Source: Nageia nagi (Eukaryota; Pinophyta). From it: a stretch of DNA of 64,000 nucleotides. This document shows, one piece after another, positions 33,501 through 45,340 of the stretch. Each line of letters starts with the position of its first letter. Within the stretch, counting starts at the first letter, position 1. The notes below the pieces were generated by a model. It did not search any database. It saw nothing but the letters and a program-made list of their open reading frames with translations, and had not been told where the DNA came from. The stretch spans positions 153,016,001-153,080,000 of the forward strand of contig JBITNC010000001.1 in assembly GCA_050084985.1 (NCBI GenBank), in the 5' to 3' direction. The position numbers and the translations under genes were made by a program.

Positions 33501-35158
33501 AAAGACATAAACTATACATGTGTAAGTTGTCTCACCAAATTTAGCAAGTATTGGAAAACTAAATTCTTCTAGTATTCTGCTGTCGGCCCTGAAATGATTC
33601 CAAAGCTTTTAATCTTAATTAATCATGTGAGAAGTAGATTACAGCCCACAATTCCAATGAATGGAGTAGGCCAACCATTTGTATTTTTATTTATTGTACT
33701 CGACGTTGGAGATTCCTTCCGAGTAAGTGCGAAGTAATCTTCAACTTCTGCTCTCTCTACAACACTTGCAAAAACTAAAGTTGTTCTGGCATCATGGTTA
33801 CTTTGAATTTTCATATTGTTCTGGCATGAGGATTTCACATGTTCCTTTTTCTTCATTGCAAGTGTTCAATCTCTTTGAATATATCTTTGGTGTTATAATT
33901 TTGGTATCAAGTTTATAAAACACATAGAGATCTTATGGAGAATATTTGTGGTGCAGAAAATAAAGGGTTGGAATATCAAAATCTTCAAAATTCGCATAGA
34001 TTTGAAGATATATAATCACTTATTTTAAAGCATTTAATATGTTTGTCCACTGACACATTCCAAAATCAGTTTCAACAATTTACATTCAGCATAAATAGTA
34101 TACACAAACAAATCTAAACTTCAAATTTTATATTCTTGTTAAGATTTGAAACAGCTAAGAGCCTGTACAAACATTTTGGAGTAAATGAACAACTTGACAT
34201 AAAAAAATGTGCCTATGGTTTTTATTTGTTAAGTAAACAGAAGTCATTGAACTGATTTAATATTTTTCTAGATGTACCATAAAAGTTAAGTTGGATTCAA
34301 ATGATCATTAAATTTATTATTATATATTTTTAGAATTTAGAATATTTAATTATTAGCATGGTGAAAAAAATACAATCATTCATTATGTACAAAGTAACAA
34401 TATAGTTTTTTAGTTTTAAACAAAACTCATTTTAAATGGAGAGTTAAATTATCTTACACACAAAATTAAAAAAATAAAAATATGGTTGTAGTATTTATAA
34501 TCATATAAATTATATTTGTAATTGATTATAAATAAGTTAAATTTATCTATTATAACTAATATTTTATCATTTTAAAATTTTAAAAAATTTGTTGAAGATG
34601 TTCTAATATAAATAAATAAATCATTATTTACAAATAATTTTACATGCATATTGATGATAGAAACTCAAATTTTCTATCATGTATAGAATGAAGTTTTTTT
34701 GAATTTTATTTATTTAATCTAGTTCAAAAAATTAAAAGAAAAATATATACCATAAAATTATTATTCTTTTACATTATTTGAAGTATAATAAATAAATTAG
34801 CATAAAAATTACATAATTAAATGCTAAAAGGAACACTATATAATCTTTCTAAAATCTTCAAATATATTAAACATAAAAATAAAAAGTATTGATGTAATGA
34901 ATGGATATATTATGTATAACTAAAAGAATGTTGAATAGTTGAGTTTTCATGTCTATAAAAGCTAGACTTAATGTAAAAGGAAGTGTGCTTGTACTTTCAT
35001 CAAATGTATCTTTAAGTTTGAATGAGAAAATAGCACATGTTATATTTTAATTCTTTAAGTTTTATATATTAGTAAATTCCTTTTCATACCATACATTTAT
35101 AGCATTATAAGTTTTTTATGTTATAACTTCTATTTCTTTCCCGAGATTTTTATTCAGT
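33501..35158. other. Unclassified; upstream flank of the LAZY-type gene then AT-rich sequence
   Basis: 33620-33860 holds a minus-strand open frame (77 codons, LVFASVVERAEVEDYFALTR) with no family I recognise and relatively undecayed composition; it may be upstream regulatory or leader sequence. From 33950 on the sequence is very AT-rich with no motif. Confidence 0.35.
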
Positions 35159-35575
35159 GGCATTATTATCTACTTTTCTTCTTTTGATATGGATTCACTC
35201 TTTCTTATAAGATTTTTTTGGATGGCCTTCACATGGCTAATGAAATCTTAGAAAATATTATGGTTACCCTTTTTGTAATTCATAAGAAATTCTTCTATAT
35301 ATATATATATAAGTAGCATTAAGTATAAGTTATTGATTCACACTTTCTTATAAGAGTTTTTTATATGGCCTTTACATGGTTAATGAAATATTAGAAAATA
35401 TTATGCTTACCATTTTTGTAGTGCATAAATTTGTTTTAGCATTATCATCCACTTTTCTTCTTTTAATATTGATTCACTCTTTCTTATAAGAGTTTTTTAG
35501 ATGGCCTTCACATGGTTAATGAAATCTTAGGAAATGTTATGGTTACCATTTTTGTAGTTCATAAGAAATTTCCCT
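35159..35575. repeat. Three tandem copies of a ~130-bp repeat
   Basis: Copies at about 35159-35293, 35316-35430 and 35437-35575. All contain attgattcac(a/t)ctttcttata-type text, then gatggcctt(c/t)acatgg, taatgaaat(c/a)ttag and atg(g/c)ttacc(a/c)tttttgtag. The middle copy lacks the first ~20 bases; a (TA)n run (35297-35313) separates copies 1 and 2. Confidence 0.8.
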
Positions 35576-36119
35576 ACAAAGGTATAAAAATACATGATAA
35601 ATTAATTTTACTATGCATTTATTGTACGTGATTTTAGTACTTTTCTATTTATTAAGTTAACAAGTTATTAATTATTATTTTATTTTAATGTGTAAATATG
35701 TCTTAAGAAAATTCTATCATTTATGTTATTAGAAAACTAATTAATGAAGAAATAAAAAAAAGTATTTTAAAAAGTTTTAAAGATTATCAAGGTTCATTTG
35801 ATAATACCAATCCAAAGATTGGCCATAAAGGATTCTAGAGAAGATTTTGAACAAGATTTTAACATCATATCATAGGTGAGATTTCTATTTGTTATCATAG
35901 GTGATTTCACAACATGTGATATAATAGGTTTTTGAGTGTTTTATGGGGTTTTTGTTATCTTTAAATATTTAAAATTTGATTTGGAAGTCATCAGTGAAAG
36001 AATTTCATGCCTTGATTCACAAGGTTTGATATGTCACTTTCTAGGACCATAACTTTCTTAGGGTGCAATAGAAAAATAGGTACAAACTAATTGGTCCTAG
36101 TATGGAGTAATTGATCTAT

Positions 36120-37275
36120 GTTTCTACTCTAATGGTTTCTTCCTATTAATGTTTGAGACAATGGATTACAAAGATAAGGATTTCCAATTAGGTCCATGGT
36201 TTCATGGTAATGGAGGATTATATATGAAACCCTAGCACATGGATTTCACACTAGAGGCTCTTCCATCTTCTGCTCCTATATGGGTAAGACTCCATTCCTT
36301 ATTAGATATTGGAATCATACTACTTTTGGGGGAATTAATAATACCCTTAAGATTTTTATTGGTGAATCTTATTTAACATTAGAATATACTCAACATTTTT
36401 ATGGCTAATATTTTTGTTAACCTTAACCTAGATGTGTCTTTACCTACTCAGATTACTAGTTAGGTTGGTGAAAAAAATTGAGAACAACCCCTGAACTATG
36501 AGCATACCCCTTTTGATGTTGAATCTACCATAAATATGGTCACCTTATTCAACATTGCCCTCATTCAAATATTAAATATGATCATCGAAATACATAACTG
36601 TATTCCCTACCTCCCTCGGCTCCACCCAAGCAACCAGCTACTCCCCCCCTATAACTTCCTTTATTCCTCCAAAGCAAGCAATTGATCCCCTTGTCCGTCT
36701 AAGGCATTCTATCTAAAATAAAAAGCTATATCTATAAGTAAATTGACCCCTAATCATATCTAATCCATTTTAGGTTCTCCAAGAATAATCCACTTTTGAC
36801 TCTGTACCTAAGACCTAGTCTATAGTCCTTATTGACCAGAAGCCCCTAAATTGTACTGACCAAATGATGGTTGATCCAAGTGAAAAGTAATTCCTTACAC
36901 TCAAATCTAAACCTCCCCCAATCAAACAAACCCTTTATCTTCTGAAAAAGGCCAATATAGGCCTTTCCAAAAAGAGAGGACAAAGATCAACTCTCCTACT
37001 TCTACAATAGGTAGTTATTGACAACATTGAAAATGGATCTATGGCTCAATTTGAAGAATCCCTCCATCTTAAGAAATCTATGTAATCATAGTGTATCTTC
37101 TATTAAATATTAGAAATGAGCTATATATGCTAGAGGATTCATGGTTTTATTCAAATGATATTTTTAGAATTACTTACTTTTAGTAGTTTTTTATTTTGTA
37201 ATTTCTCAAGATTCCTATGTATTTTCTTCTAATTAATGAATAATTGTTTTTAATGACAAAATAAAAAAATTAAAA
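36120..37275 (+). pseudogene. LINE-type DUF4283/zinc-knuckle ORF1 remnant with A-rich tail
   Basis: Plus-strand translation in broken frames: GGLYMKPWHMDF-like text at 36210-36250, SAPIWVRLHSLLDIGIILLL (WVRLxxLPxEYW) at 36270-36320, TTFGGINNTLKIFIGESYL (FGGIGNxLGxFI) at 36320-36370. Near 36480-36560 come EQPLNYEHTPF-like text and a zinc knuckle, C*IYHKYGHLIQHCP (family CxxCHKYGHxxxxCP), with one Cys codon mutated. This is the DUF4283 plus knuckle protein found as ORF1 of plant L1-like LINEs and related genes. No endonuclease/RT ORF2 is visible. The end resembles a LINE tail: the ttctaattaatgaataat phrase, then aaaataaaaaaattaaaa (37257-37275). Confidence 0.6.
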
Positions 37276-39535
37276 TTTGAGATTTTCAAAGTCTAGAAGT
37301 AATATTTAAAATTTAAAATTTTCATAATCTAGAAGTAATAATTGAGTAATAAAAAGTATGATTTTTATTTGATTTATTCTTTGAATACTACATCATAAAA
37401 TAAGGTAAAAAAATATTTTTTTATTGAGGTATTATAAACCATTATATTTTATAAAGTTTAAATATTTATATTTTATTGTAATTCTAAATTTTCATAATTT
37501 TCTCATATGGCATATATAGCTTGATTGCTAAAATAAAACTCAATTTTATGGGTAAGAAATTTGATTACAACTATGATCGAATATGTTTGTAAGGAAATGA
37601 TTAAAAAAAAACTTTACTCTATACTTAAAAACTACCTATATAAGGTTAAATAAGAGGAACAAAGGTACATCAACTTCCTTGGGCTAATTACACACTAAAT
37701 TTGAGGTTGGAGAAAATATATTTATCATAGGAATAAACTAGAATTAAAGTATATTGAAGGCTTTCCTTAATGGGCACTTAAAAAATATTTGATCCATTTG
37801 AGGTATAACTATATTGCATGAGGGTATTTTACCAATGGATTGAGTCATTTAAGAAATCTTATACTTAGGACTTAGTCTTCTTCCAAAGATAGGAGACCTT
37901 AAATTATACATATCATATATATTATTTGGCTGTAAAGTAAGATTGAACCCTTATAATTTATAGTAAACTCATTTTATAGAAGGATGTTTTCTAAAAACTA
38001 TTAGCATAGATACCTATTTTTTATTTTTATTCTATTAAAAGTCACAATTATAGAATCTAAAATGAATAAGTTCATTTAAGTTCATTTCAATAAAATATAT
38101 TATACTTTCAAGATATAATCAACTAACATTCTCTTCTTTTCTTTCTTTCATAATATATAAAAGGAGGTTACAAGATCATTTCAAATCATCAATTCTCTCT
38201 TTTATTAAGAATTATCTATGAAAAACTCAAGATATCTCTATATCATCCATTCAAACATATGCATGTCATCATTACAAATTTGATACTACTAGGAATTCAT
38301 TGCCAACGATTGAGCTAACTTGAATAGCTTCTTGAGCCATAGTGATAAGTTTTAAACAAAATTAGAGAAATAAAACTGCAAAGTAGAGATTTTAAACTCG
38401 TTAACTAGGCTCTATAATATAAAAAAATTCCTTTATAAAAGGTTTAAATTAACCTTATTATAGTATTTAAGGCTAGCCTTGACCCTGATCCTACAATTTC
38501 CTAAGCTTTCAAAAGTCACAAGTTGGGTTGTTGTTTTTAGTTTTTGATCCTCTTATATCATGTAGTTACTTCATACACATGTTTTATGAATAATTGAAGA
38601 CTTTCTTTCATTTCAATTTAGATATTAAATTCCAAATAATGGGAATAAGATTGATCATCATCAAGGTTAATCCTAACCCTTATGAAATTCAAGATAAGTA
38701 TCAATCTTCCCAAAATCATTGAGTTTTCAAGATCCTTAGGAAGTACTTCGTAGTCAAATTTAAAGGGTTAAAACTCATCAAATAGTTGTATAAAGTGTTA
38801 TATTACATATTGTAATTTTATATATTTAGATTTGGGACTATGATGCTTAATTGTTAAATCTTACCTACCCTAGCTTGTAGCAAATTATCTTATTTCCCCA
38901 TCTTAGTTATACTTAGCTCTACACCAAAATCAAGATTTGAGGATTGTTTTAATCCACTATTGTAGGCCTTTTAGTGGTATTTGTTTTTCATCTTATATGA
39001 GGGTGCAATAAAAAATATTTCAATATATGATGGTAATTTTAATCCCCTAATCATGACCACCTTAGTATCTTCATACAAAGGTGGGTACTTAAGCATCATC
39101 TTATAATACATATAACCATCATCTTAGGGTGAAATTTTAATATTAAATTATATAAAAATATAATAAAATAAGATAGGTATATAACCATCATAATATATAA
39201 TATGAATATGGTTATAAAATATTATCTCATGATTGCATCTATAAAGTAAATATAGGCTGCTAGGATGGTGCTCATAAGTTATCCTAAAATTACACTTTAT
39301 GCATTATCAAACATAAGTTGGTGGTGCAGTACTCATAAATATTTAAGGAGCATTGCATATATATGAAAGGAATTACATGAAAATAATATTCACTCATTTG
39401 GATTTAGCATTCTCAATTTGGACTCAACATTTGTAATTTGCACTTTTCATTATCAATTTGAACTTACCATTCCTATCATGGGAGGTGACCTTATTCAGGT
39501 AGAGCTTGGTTAATATTCTTAAATCAAATAAAATG
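37276..39535. other. Unclassified AT-rich sequence
   Basis: No recognisable coding sequence or repeat pair. Between 39380 and 39475 a phrase of the form 'atttggact(c/t)a(a/c)cattc' recurs about four times (short degenerate tandem repeat). Confidence 0.4.
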
Positions 39536-39539
39536 AAAC

Positions 39540-40420
39540 TTTATGGGAGATGATGTACAAAGGAGGACTCCAAGATATCTTTAAATCCTTTAGAGGTTAT
39601 GACATAAATATTTTGCAATAATTTCTCTAAATGTGGAATAGTGGCACGGTTGTAGTAAAAGATTTAGAATTCAAATTCACCATGAAAGTAGTAGTAGATG
39701 CAATAGGTCTCAAACCATAAGGAAAGAGAGTAAAGATAGAGGATAACTAAACTAAAAGGGATATAGAGAAATTTGAGGATAAATACAAAAAGATTACAAA
39801 GTTCTATGAAGGGTATGATATAGAAAGCCTTCCCAAAATTTGGAATGAACTTTGTAAAGTGATTACTAGGTATGTCACACTACAATGTAGATATAGGATG
39901 ATTTTGGACTATCAATTTGCATTTACGAGTCATTTTTATAGCATAAAAAAGGTCAAATTCCTTTTCTTCTTAGCTAATTCATCGCAAAGCTCCATTTTTT
40001 ATTGCAAGTAATTCACATAACATAGTTCCCCTACACTAGGGGTTTATTTTTATTATTTATACTTATGCTTTGATAGGAAAACCACCAAGATACATCCCCA
40101 AGATCAATCCAAACTTAGTTCCTCATCTTTATAGATCTAAATCAAATAATATATGTCATTACCTCTAATATTTTAGAAATGGAGGTCATTTGGTAATGTG
40201 AAATACTCTAAAGATCATTATGGTAAAGTGAATAAGGGTAAATAAGCCACACACATAGTGGCATCTAGGACTTGAAGAAATCTAGAGTTAAACATACCTA
40301 TACTAGAGTAAGCCAAAGTAGTCAAGAGGACCAAAATCAATAAAAAGACATAACAAAAACAAAATGTTGGAAATTTTAGAGTTGGTAGGCATGCTAAGTG
40401 TATATGCAGCAATAATTAAT
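39540..40420 (+). pseudogene. Unidentified coding remnant, possibly retroelement extra ORF
   Basis: Reading with stops ignored, the plus strand keeps coding texture: LEFKFTMKVVVDAIGLKP, KRVKIEDN, DIEKFEDKYKKITKFYEGYD, IESLPKIWNELCKVITRYVT, LQCRYRMILDYQFAFTSHFY. A later piece (40085-40240) reads PRYIPKINPNLVPHLYRSKS. I do not recognise the family. The Lys-rich, repeat-associated context fits the unassigned ORFs downstream of integrase in the Tat-like elements, but no flanking pol or LTR is seen here. Confidence 0.35.
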
Positions 40421-40612
40421 TTTTATCATTGAACTCCATTTGGTGGATTATGTTATCATGTAATCAATTTATGGTTATTTTATAGATGTTCACATAACTT
40501 ATTATTATTTTGTAGATATTTTAATGGCTCCTTATGCTCAATGTATTCTCAAAGTGGAATATATTGTAAGTATTGAGAAACATATATTCAAAATGATATA
40601 TAATGTAAGCAT

Positions 40613-40614
<2 letters not shown>

Positions 40615-40657
<43 letters not shown>
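40615..40657. repeat. (AT)n microsatellite
   Basis: Uninterrupted AT dinucleotide run of about 21 units. Likely length-polymorphic. Confidence 0.95.
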
Positions 40658-40661
<4 letters not shown>

Positions 40662-40829
40662 GCATAAAATAATTTCATAAAATGTGCTGATTGCAATATA
40701 TGGAAGGAATGGTTATATAGTGTTATATTTTTTAGTGTCTTACATCCATGTAGTCATGCATGTATAGTGAAATAGGTCTATAAATAATTCAAATTCATAA
40801 ATGTACCTATAATGAAACACTATACATGT

Positions 40830-41830
40830 ATAGTTGAATGCTCCCACAATGCACCTATATTATCTCACTTTGTCCAAAGATACTTGCATGAATTTTTTGT
40901 ATAATGTACACTATGAATACTTCACAAATGGGATGCAATACATAGATAGTATTTATATCTTGCAATTAAACAATGTAGAATCCAAAAAACTTATACTTTT
41001 TTCCATGTGAGTGAAAAGTGAACAATTTACAATACATGTTTATTAGTTGTGTTGGGCGTCTATATGAAATAAAAAGAATTTATAAAAAGCATGCCAATAA
41101 AACTTGATGTTGTAATATGGAATTATTTTATTAGTGCCTATAGATTTTATAACAAAATGTTGCATAGGCATTCAAGGATAAATAACTAGATGTAGTTTTA
41201 TTTCACATGTCATTATGATAATAGCCTTGATAAACATCTATGCAAAATGTAGCTATGAAGGTCTCTTAATGAAAGGAGGCTATTAATATTTTATCATCAT
41301 ATTAATCCCAAAATAGAATACAATACATGTATGGTTAACCTTCTATTCTATGTTAGGCATCTAGATGAAGCAAAAGACTATACAAATAGCACCCACAATG
41401 TATCCATATTATCTCACTTTGTCCAAAGATACTTGCATGATTTTTTTGTATAATATCATCCATGGAAAATTTAGCTATGGGATGCAATGCATAAATAATA
41501 TTTATAGCTCATAATTAAATAATGGAGAATTCAAAAAAGCTTATTGTTTTTTATATATGTAAACTAAAAGTGAACAATTTAGAATACATGTGTATTGGTT
41601 GTGTTGGACATCTAGATGAAGCAAAAGGAATTTATAAATAACATGTCAATAAAGAATGATGTTGCCATGTGAACTTGTTTGCCTATAGATTTCATAACAA
41701 AATGGGGCATGAACATTCAAGGATAAATAACTAGATGTGATTTTCTTTTGCATGCAATTGTGATAATAACCTTGATAAATATGTATGCAAAATATAGTTA
41801 TGCAACTAAGATACCACTATAAAAAATATA
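40830..41830 (+). pseudogene. Two tandem decayed PPR E-domain fragments (about 540 bp apart)
   Basis: Copy A (about 40845-41265) and copy B (about 41385-41800) share tatctcactttgtccaaaga, the cttgcatga block, gaacaattta(c/g)aatacatg, ggcattcaaggataaataac-type text and gataata(g/a)ccttgata. The shared text translates in pieces as the E region after the last repeats of a PLS-type pentatricopeptide protein: CVGHLDEAKGIYK (family GRAGHLDEAxxFI), then MPI and a degenerate ACRxH. It ends with TLINMYAKYSY (family NALIDMYAKCG), so PPR motif sequence follows the E piece. PPR proteins bind organelle RNA; these pieces are dead. A duplication of one pseudogene segment explains the two copies. Confidence 0.65.
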
Positions 41831-42149
41831 GATCATGGTTTAGAAATACCTAATTACTTTCTCATCTATCTACTTGTAAAGACACACCAATAGATGCTAC
41901 TTTAGAAATCACTATAAAAAGCTTTGACAAATCTATGAAATGTTATTTCTCACTCATTTACTATCTCCTTTGAAATATATTTTCTAAAAGATTAATGTGT
42001 TAATATCACCTTACTCAAAATCAGTTTGTTGATATAAAAGAATAAAATAAGATATAAATCAAAATAATTGTATTAATATAATAGTCCTTATATCAATGAC
42101 ATAATTAAAAAGAAGTCTCCTAGGATCAATAATTATACATGAGGGTCAT

Positions 42150-42480
42150 AAAAAATTTAATATCATGAATGAACTTTATTATATTTTTTCATGGTTGAAT
42201 AATTATACATGCATTGTTCACCTTCTTGATTGTGTAATAAGCTTTAAAATTCATTTTCAATATGCCATAAAACTTAAATCAAATGTGTGGATGTGTCTAA
42301 TTGATGATTGTAGATTACATAAGAATGTTGGAGTAGGGGAATTTTTGTCAAAAATCCTTTTTTTATTCAAGCCTAAAAGTTCTTCATCTTATATTCTTCT
42401 TTCTCATATTTATGTTGAATTGGATAGGTGGGATGATTCTTAAATAGTAATAAGATTTGTGAAATATAGAAGAATCAAGA
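42150..42480 (+). pseudogene. PPR protein E-domain fragment
   Basis: Open for 92 codons from 42165: MNELYYIFSWLNNYTCIVHL, LLDC, then KSNVWMCLIDDCRLHKNVGV, GEFLSKILFLFKPKSSSSYI, LLSHIYVELDRWDD. This matches the E/E+ region of PLS-class PPR proteins (family forms HYxCMVDLLGRAG, WxxLLxACRxHxNVxLGE, LEPxxxxxYVLLSNIYAxxGRWDD). It stops after WDDS. The N-terminal PPR motifs that should precede it are not directly upstream; instead different PPR motifs start right after it, so this is a rearranged pseudogene cluster. Confidence 0.85.
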
Positions 42481-44060
42481 AGCATAATTGAAAATAGATT
42501 TTCATTTAATGTTATGGTTGTAAAAATCCAGACAGATATGTATGCAAAATGTAAAAGAATACACAAGGCTTTAGAATTATTTGATAAGATGCACAATGAA
42601 AATATAATTCCATGTATTGCAATGATCATAATATTTACATAAAATAGATTTGTCGAAAGGGCCCACAAATTATTTGATAAAATGCTTCAGAGAGATGCAA
42701 CTCATGGGCTACAATGATCCCAAGATATACACAAGATGGGTTTTCTAAAAAGGATCTAGAAAATTTTAAGCATATATGATTGTTAGGTGTATAGAAAAAC
42801 TCTAAAACAATTTCAAGCACTCTTACAACATGTGCCACAATTGGAGCCTCAAAGAAGGTATAAACATCCATCAAAGAGTAATTGAAAATGGCTTATCATC
42901 AAATGTAGTAGTTATGAATGTTGTGATAGATATGTATGAAAAATATGGAAGAATACATAAGTCCTAAGAATTATTTGATAAGATGCATGATGTAGACATA
43001 GTTTTGTGGACTGTAATTTTTGGAGGATATGCATAGCATGATGCAAACATAGTTTCATGGACTATAATGATTGCATGATATGTACATTGAAAGAGCCCAT
43101 GATTTTTTTTTAATGCTTCATTTAGATGCAATATCATTGACTACAATGATCCTAGGATATGCACAAAATGAATTTTTTGAAAAGGCTCTAGAGACTTTTA
43201 AGCACATGAAATTATCAATTATAGATTCGAAAACTGCAACTTTTCTAGTATTCTTATAATATGTGTCACCATGGAGGTATTAAATAAGGTATGAACACCC
43301 ATAAAAGAGTAGTTAAAACTATATTTTCATTGAATTTTGTTGTTATGAATTCTCTAATAGATATGTATGCAAAATATGGAAGAATACACAAGGACTAGTA
43401 AAATTATTTGATTAGATGCATGATGCTGATACAATTTTATGGATTTAAATTCTTGGAGGATGTGAAAAACATGATGTAAATATAGTTTCATAGAATAAAA
43501 TGAGCATAATATATGTATAGAATAGATAAATTGCAAGGGCCTATGAATTGATTGATAAAATGTATCATGGAGATGCAATATTATGGTCTAGAATGATACT
43601 AAGATATGCACAAAATGGGTTTTTAGAAAAGCCTTTAGAGAATTTTAAGCACATGCAATTATCAGGTGTAAAGCCACACTCTGCAACCTTCTTCAACATT
43701 CTTACAATATGTACCATTATGGGTGGTCTCAAAGAAGGTATGAACACTCATCAAAGAGTAGTTGAAAATTGCTTTTCAAAGAATGTTATGGTTATGAATT
43801 CCCTGAAAGATATGTATGCAAAATGTGGAAGAATACATAAGGTCTAAGAATTATTTCACAACATGCATGATGCAAATATAATTTCATGAATGAAAATTGT
43901 TTGAGGATATTTAATTTATGGTTATAGAAAGGATTCCCTTAAACTCTTTAATCTGGTGAAGCACTTAGAAAGTTGAAAACCAACATTGAAAATATAACCT
44001 TTGTTTGTTTTCTACTTGCATGCAACTATTCATATATAGTGGATAAGGACTAAAAATACT
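42480..44060 (+). pseudogene. PPR (PLS-type) repeat array, broken
   Basis: Successive P, L and S motifs in shifting frames: DMYAKCKRIHKALELFDKMH (about 42535-42595), MILGYAQNEFFEKALETFKH (43145-43205). The best piece, 43548-43847, reads ILWSRMILRYAQNGFLEKPL, LSGVKPHSATFFNILTICTI, GLKEGMNTHQRVVENCFSKN and SLKDMYAKCGRIHKV. After a stop it continues ELFHNMHDANIIS and GYLIYGYRKDSLKLFNLVKH to about 43975. The text is typical of seed- and land-plant PLS PPR proteins, which are intron-poor organelle RNA-processing factors. Many stops and frameshifts mark it as a pseudogene. The same motif set recurs several times, so unequal duplication inside the array is likely. Confidence 0.85.
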
Positions 44061-44499
44061 CTAATTGCATAAGGGCATTTTATTAAATTATTATTTTGGG
44101 ATATACCCTATAGAAATATATGTAAAATATGAAAAAATAAATAAGAACCAAAAATTAACCTCGAATCTTCTATTTCTCATGATCGACGTAGGGATATGGA
44201 GCATGGAATATTGTACTTGGTAATGATCTATTTTTCCCTTACTGAGATGATCTAGTTGGAGTGATTGAAAAGACATAATAGTAATATCTTTCTTATGGCT
44301 AAACAACCCACACTTGAGATCACCCCTTTTAGGGTGATAGAGGGATCATACTATTTGATCCATTTTCTTACTTCTCATTCAAAGGTTCATAGAAAGCATA
44401 AATCATTAAAATTTATTAAATGTTTCCTTTACAAAAGGAATATGCTATAAAATATATCAAATTTAGCATAGTTAGGTATTGGATCTAGTATTTAGCAGA

Positions 44500-45340
44500 T
44501 AAAATTATTGAAGATATGTAAATATATGTAAGATGTAAATAAAATTTATGTAGTAGAGTGATTGAAGGATATGCAATTCATGGTTATAACAAGGATTCCC
44601 TTGAACTCTTTAATATGATGAAGCACTTGGGACCAACCCTAAAAATGTAACCTTTGTATATGTTCTACATGTATGTAACCATGTAAATCTAGTGTATGAG
44701 AGTTATATATACTTTAATAATATGAATGAATTTTATTGCATCATTCCTAAGATTCATAAATTTATAGCATGTTTGATACAATTTAGCATAGTTGGGGATT
44801 GGATCTATGTGTATTGGATGAGGGTTGTAAATATTTTAATAGCATATGTGAATTTTATTACATTATTCTTGGGATGAATTATTATACATACATTGTTAAC
44901 CTTCTTGGCCTTGCAAGCTATCATTATCAAGATGCTTATAAAACTTGAATCAGGTGTGTGGAAAGTGATCAATACTTATATGACCTACAAATACATGTAT
45001 GATTGAGTTTCTTGTTCATGTTGAGTGTTTATATTAAGAAAATGAATTTATAAATAGCATGCCAATAAACCATATGGCTTTAGTGTGGAGTGGTTTGCTT
45101 CATACCTTGACTAGTTTTCTAGTAATAGTAATGGAGTCATCTACCTTGTACTACTCACCTTCCTCATCCTCTTTTTCTCATATTTATTTTATTTTCTTGT
45201 AATTAATTTTTAATAATGAGTAAAATTATATAATACATGTGTGATTTACTTTCTTGGTCATGTTGGGAATTTAGATGAAAATACTAGATAAAAAGCATGC
45301 CAAATGACCTTCCTTGTCATGTTGGCTTCATACATTCACA
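44500..45340 (+). pseudogene. Further PPR tail/E-domain fragments
   Basis: 44565-44770 reads GYAIHGYNKDSLELFNMMKH, then (shifted) NVTFVYVLHVCNHV, LVYESYIYFNNMNEFYCIIP (family VTFVCVLSACSHAGLVDEGYxYF, then YxIxPxxEHY). It duplicates the end of the 42480-44060 array. E-like phrases with the gcatgccaataaacc text follow at about 45000-45110 and 45250-45330, again in the LDEAxxFIxxMPI position. All are too short and broken to function. Confidence 0.65.

Noticed and set aside
33623-33856. 77-codon minus-strand frame upstream of the LAZY-type gene
   Set aside because: No homology I can recognise and no splice connection that keeps a frame into exon 1; kept as unclassified upstream sequence.
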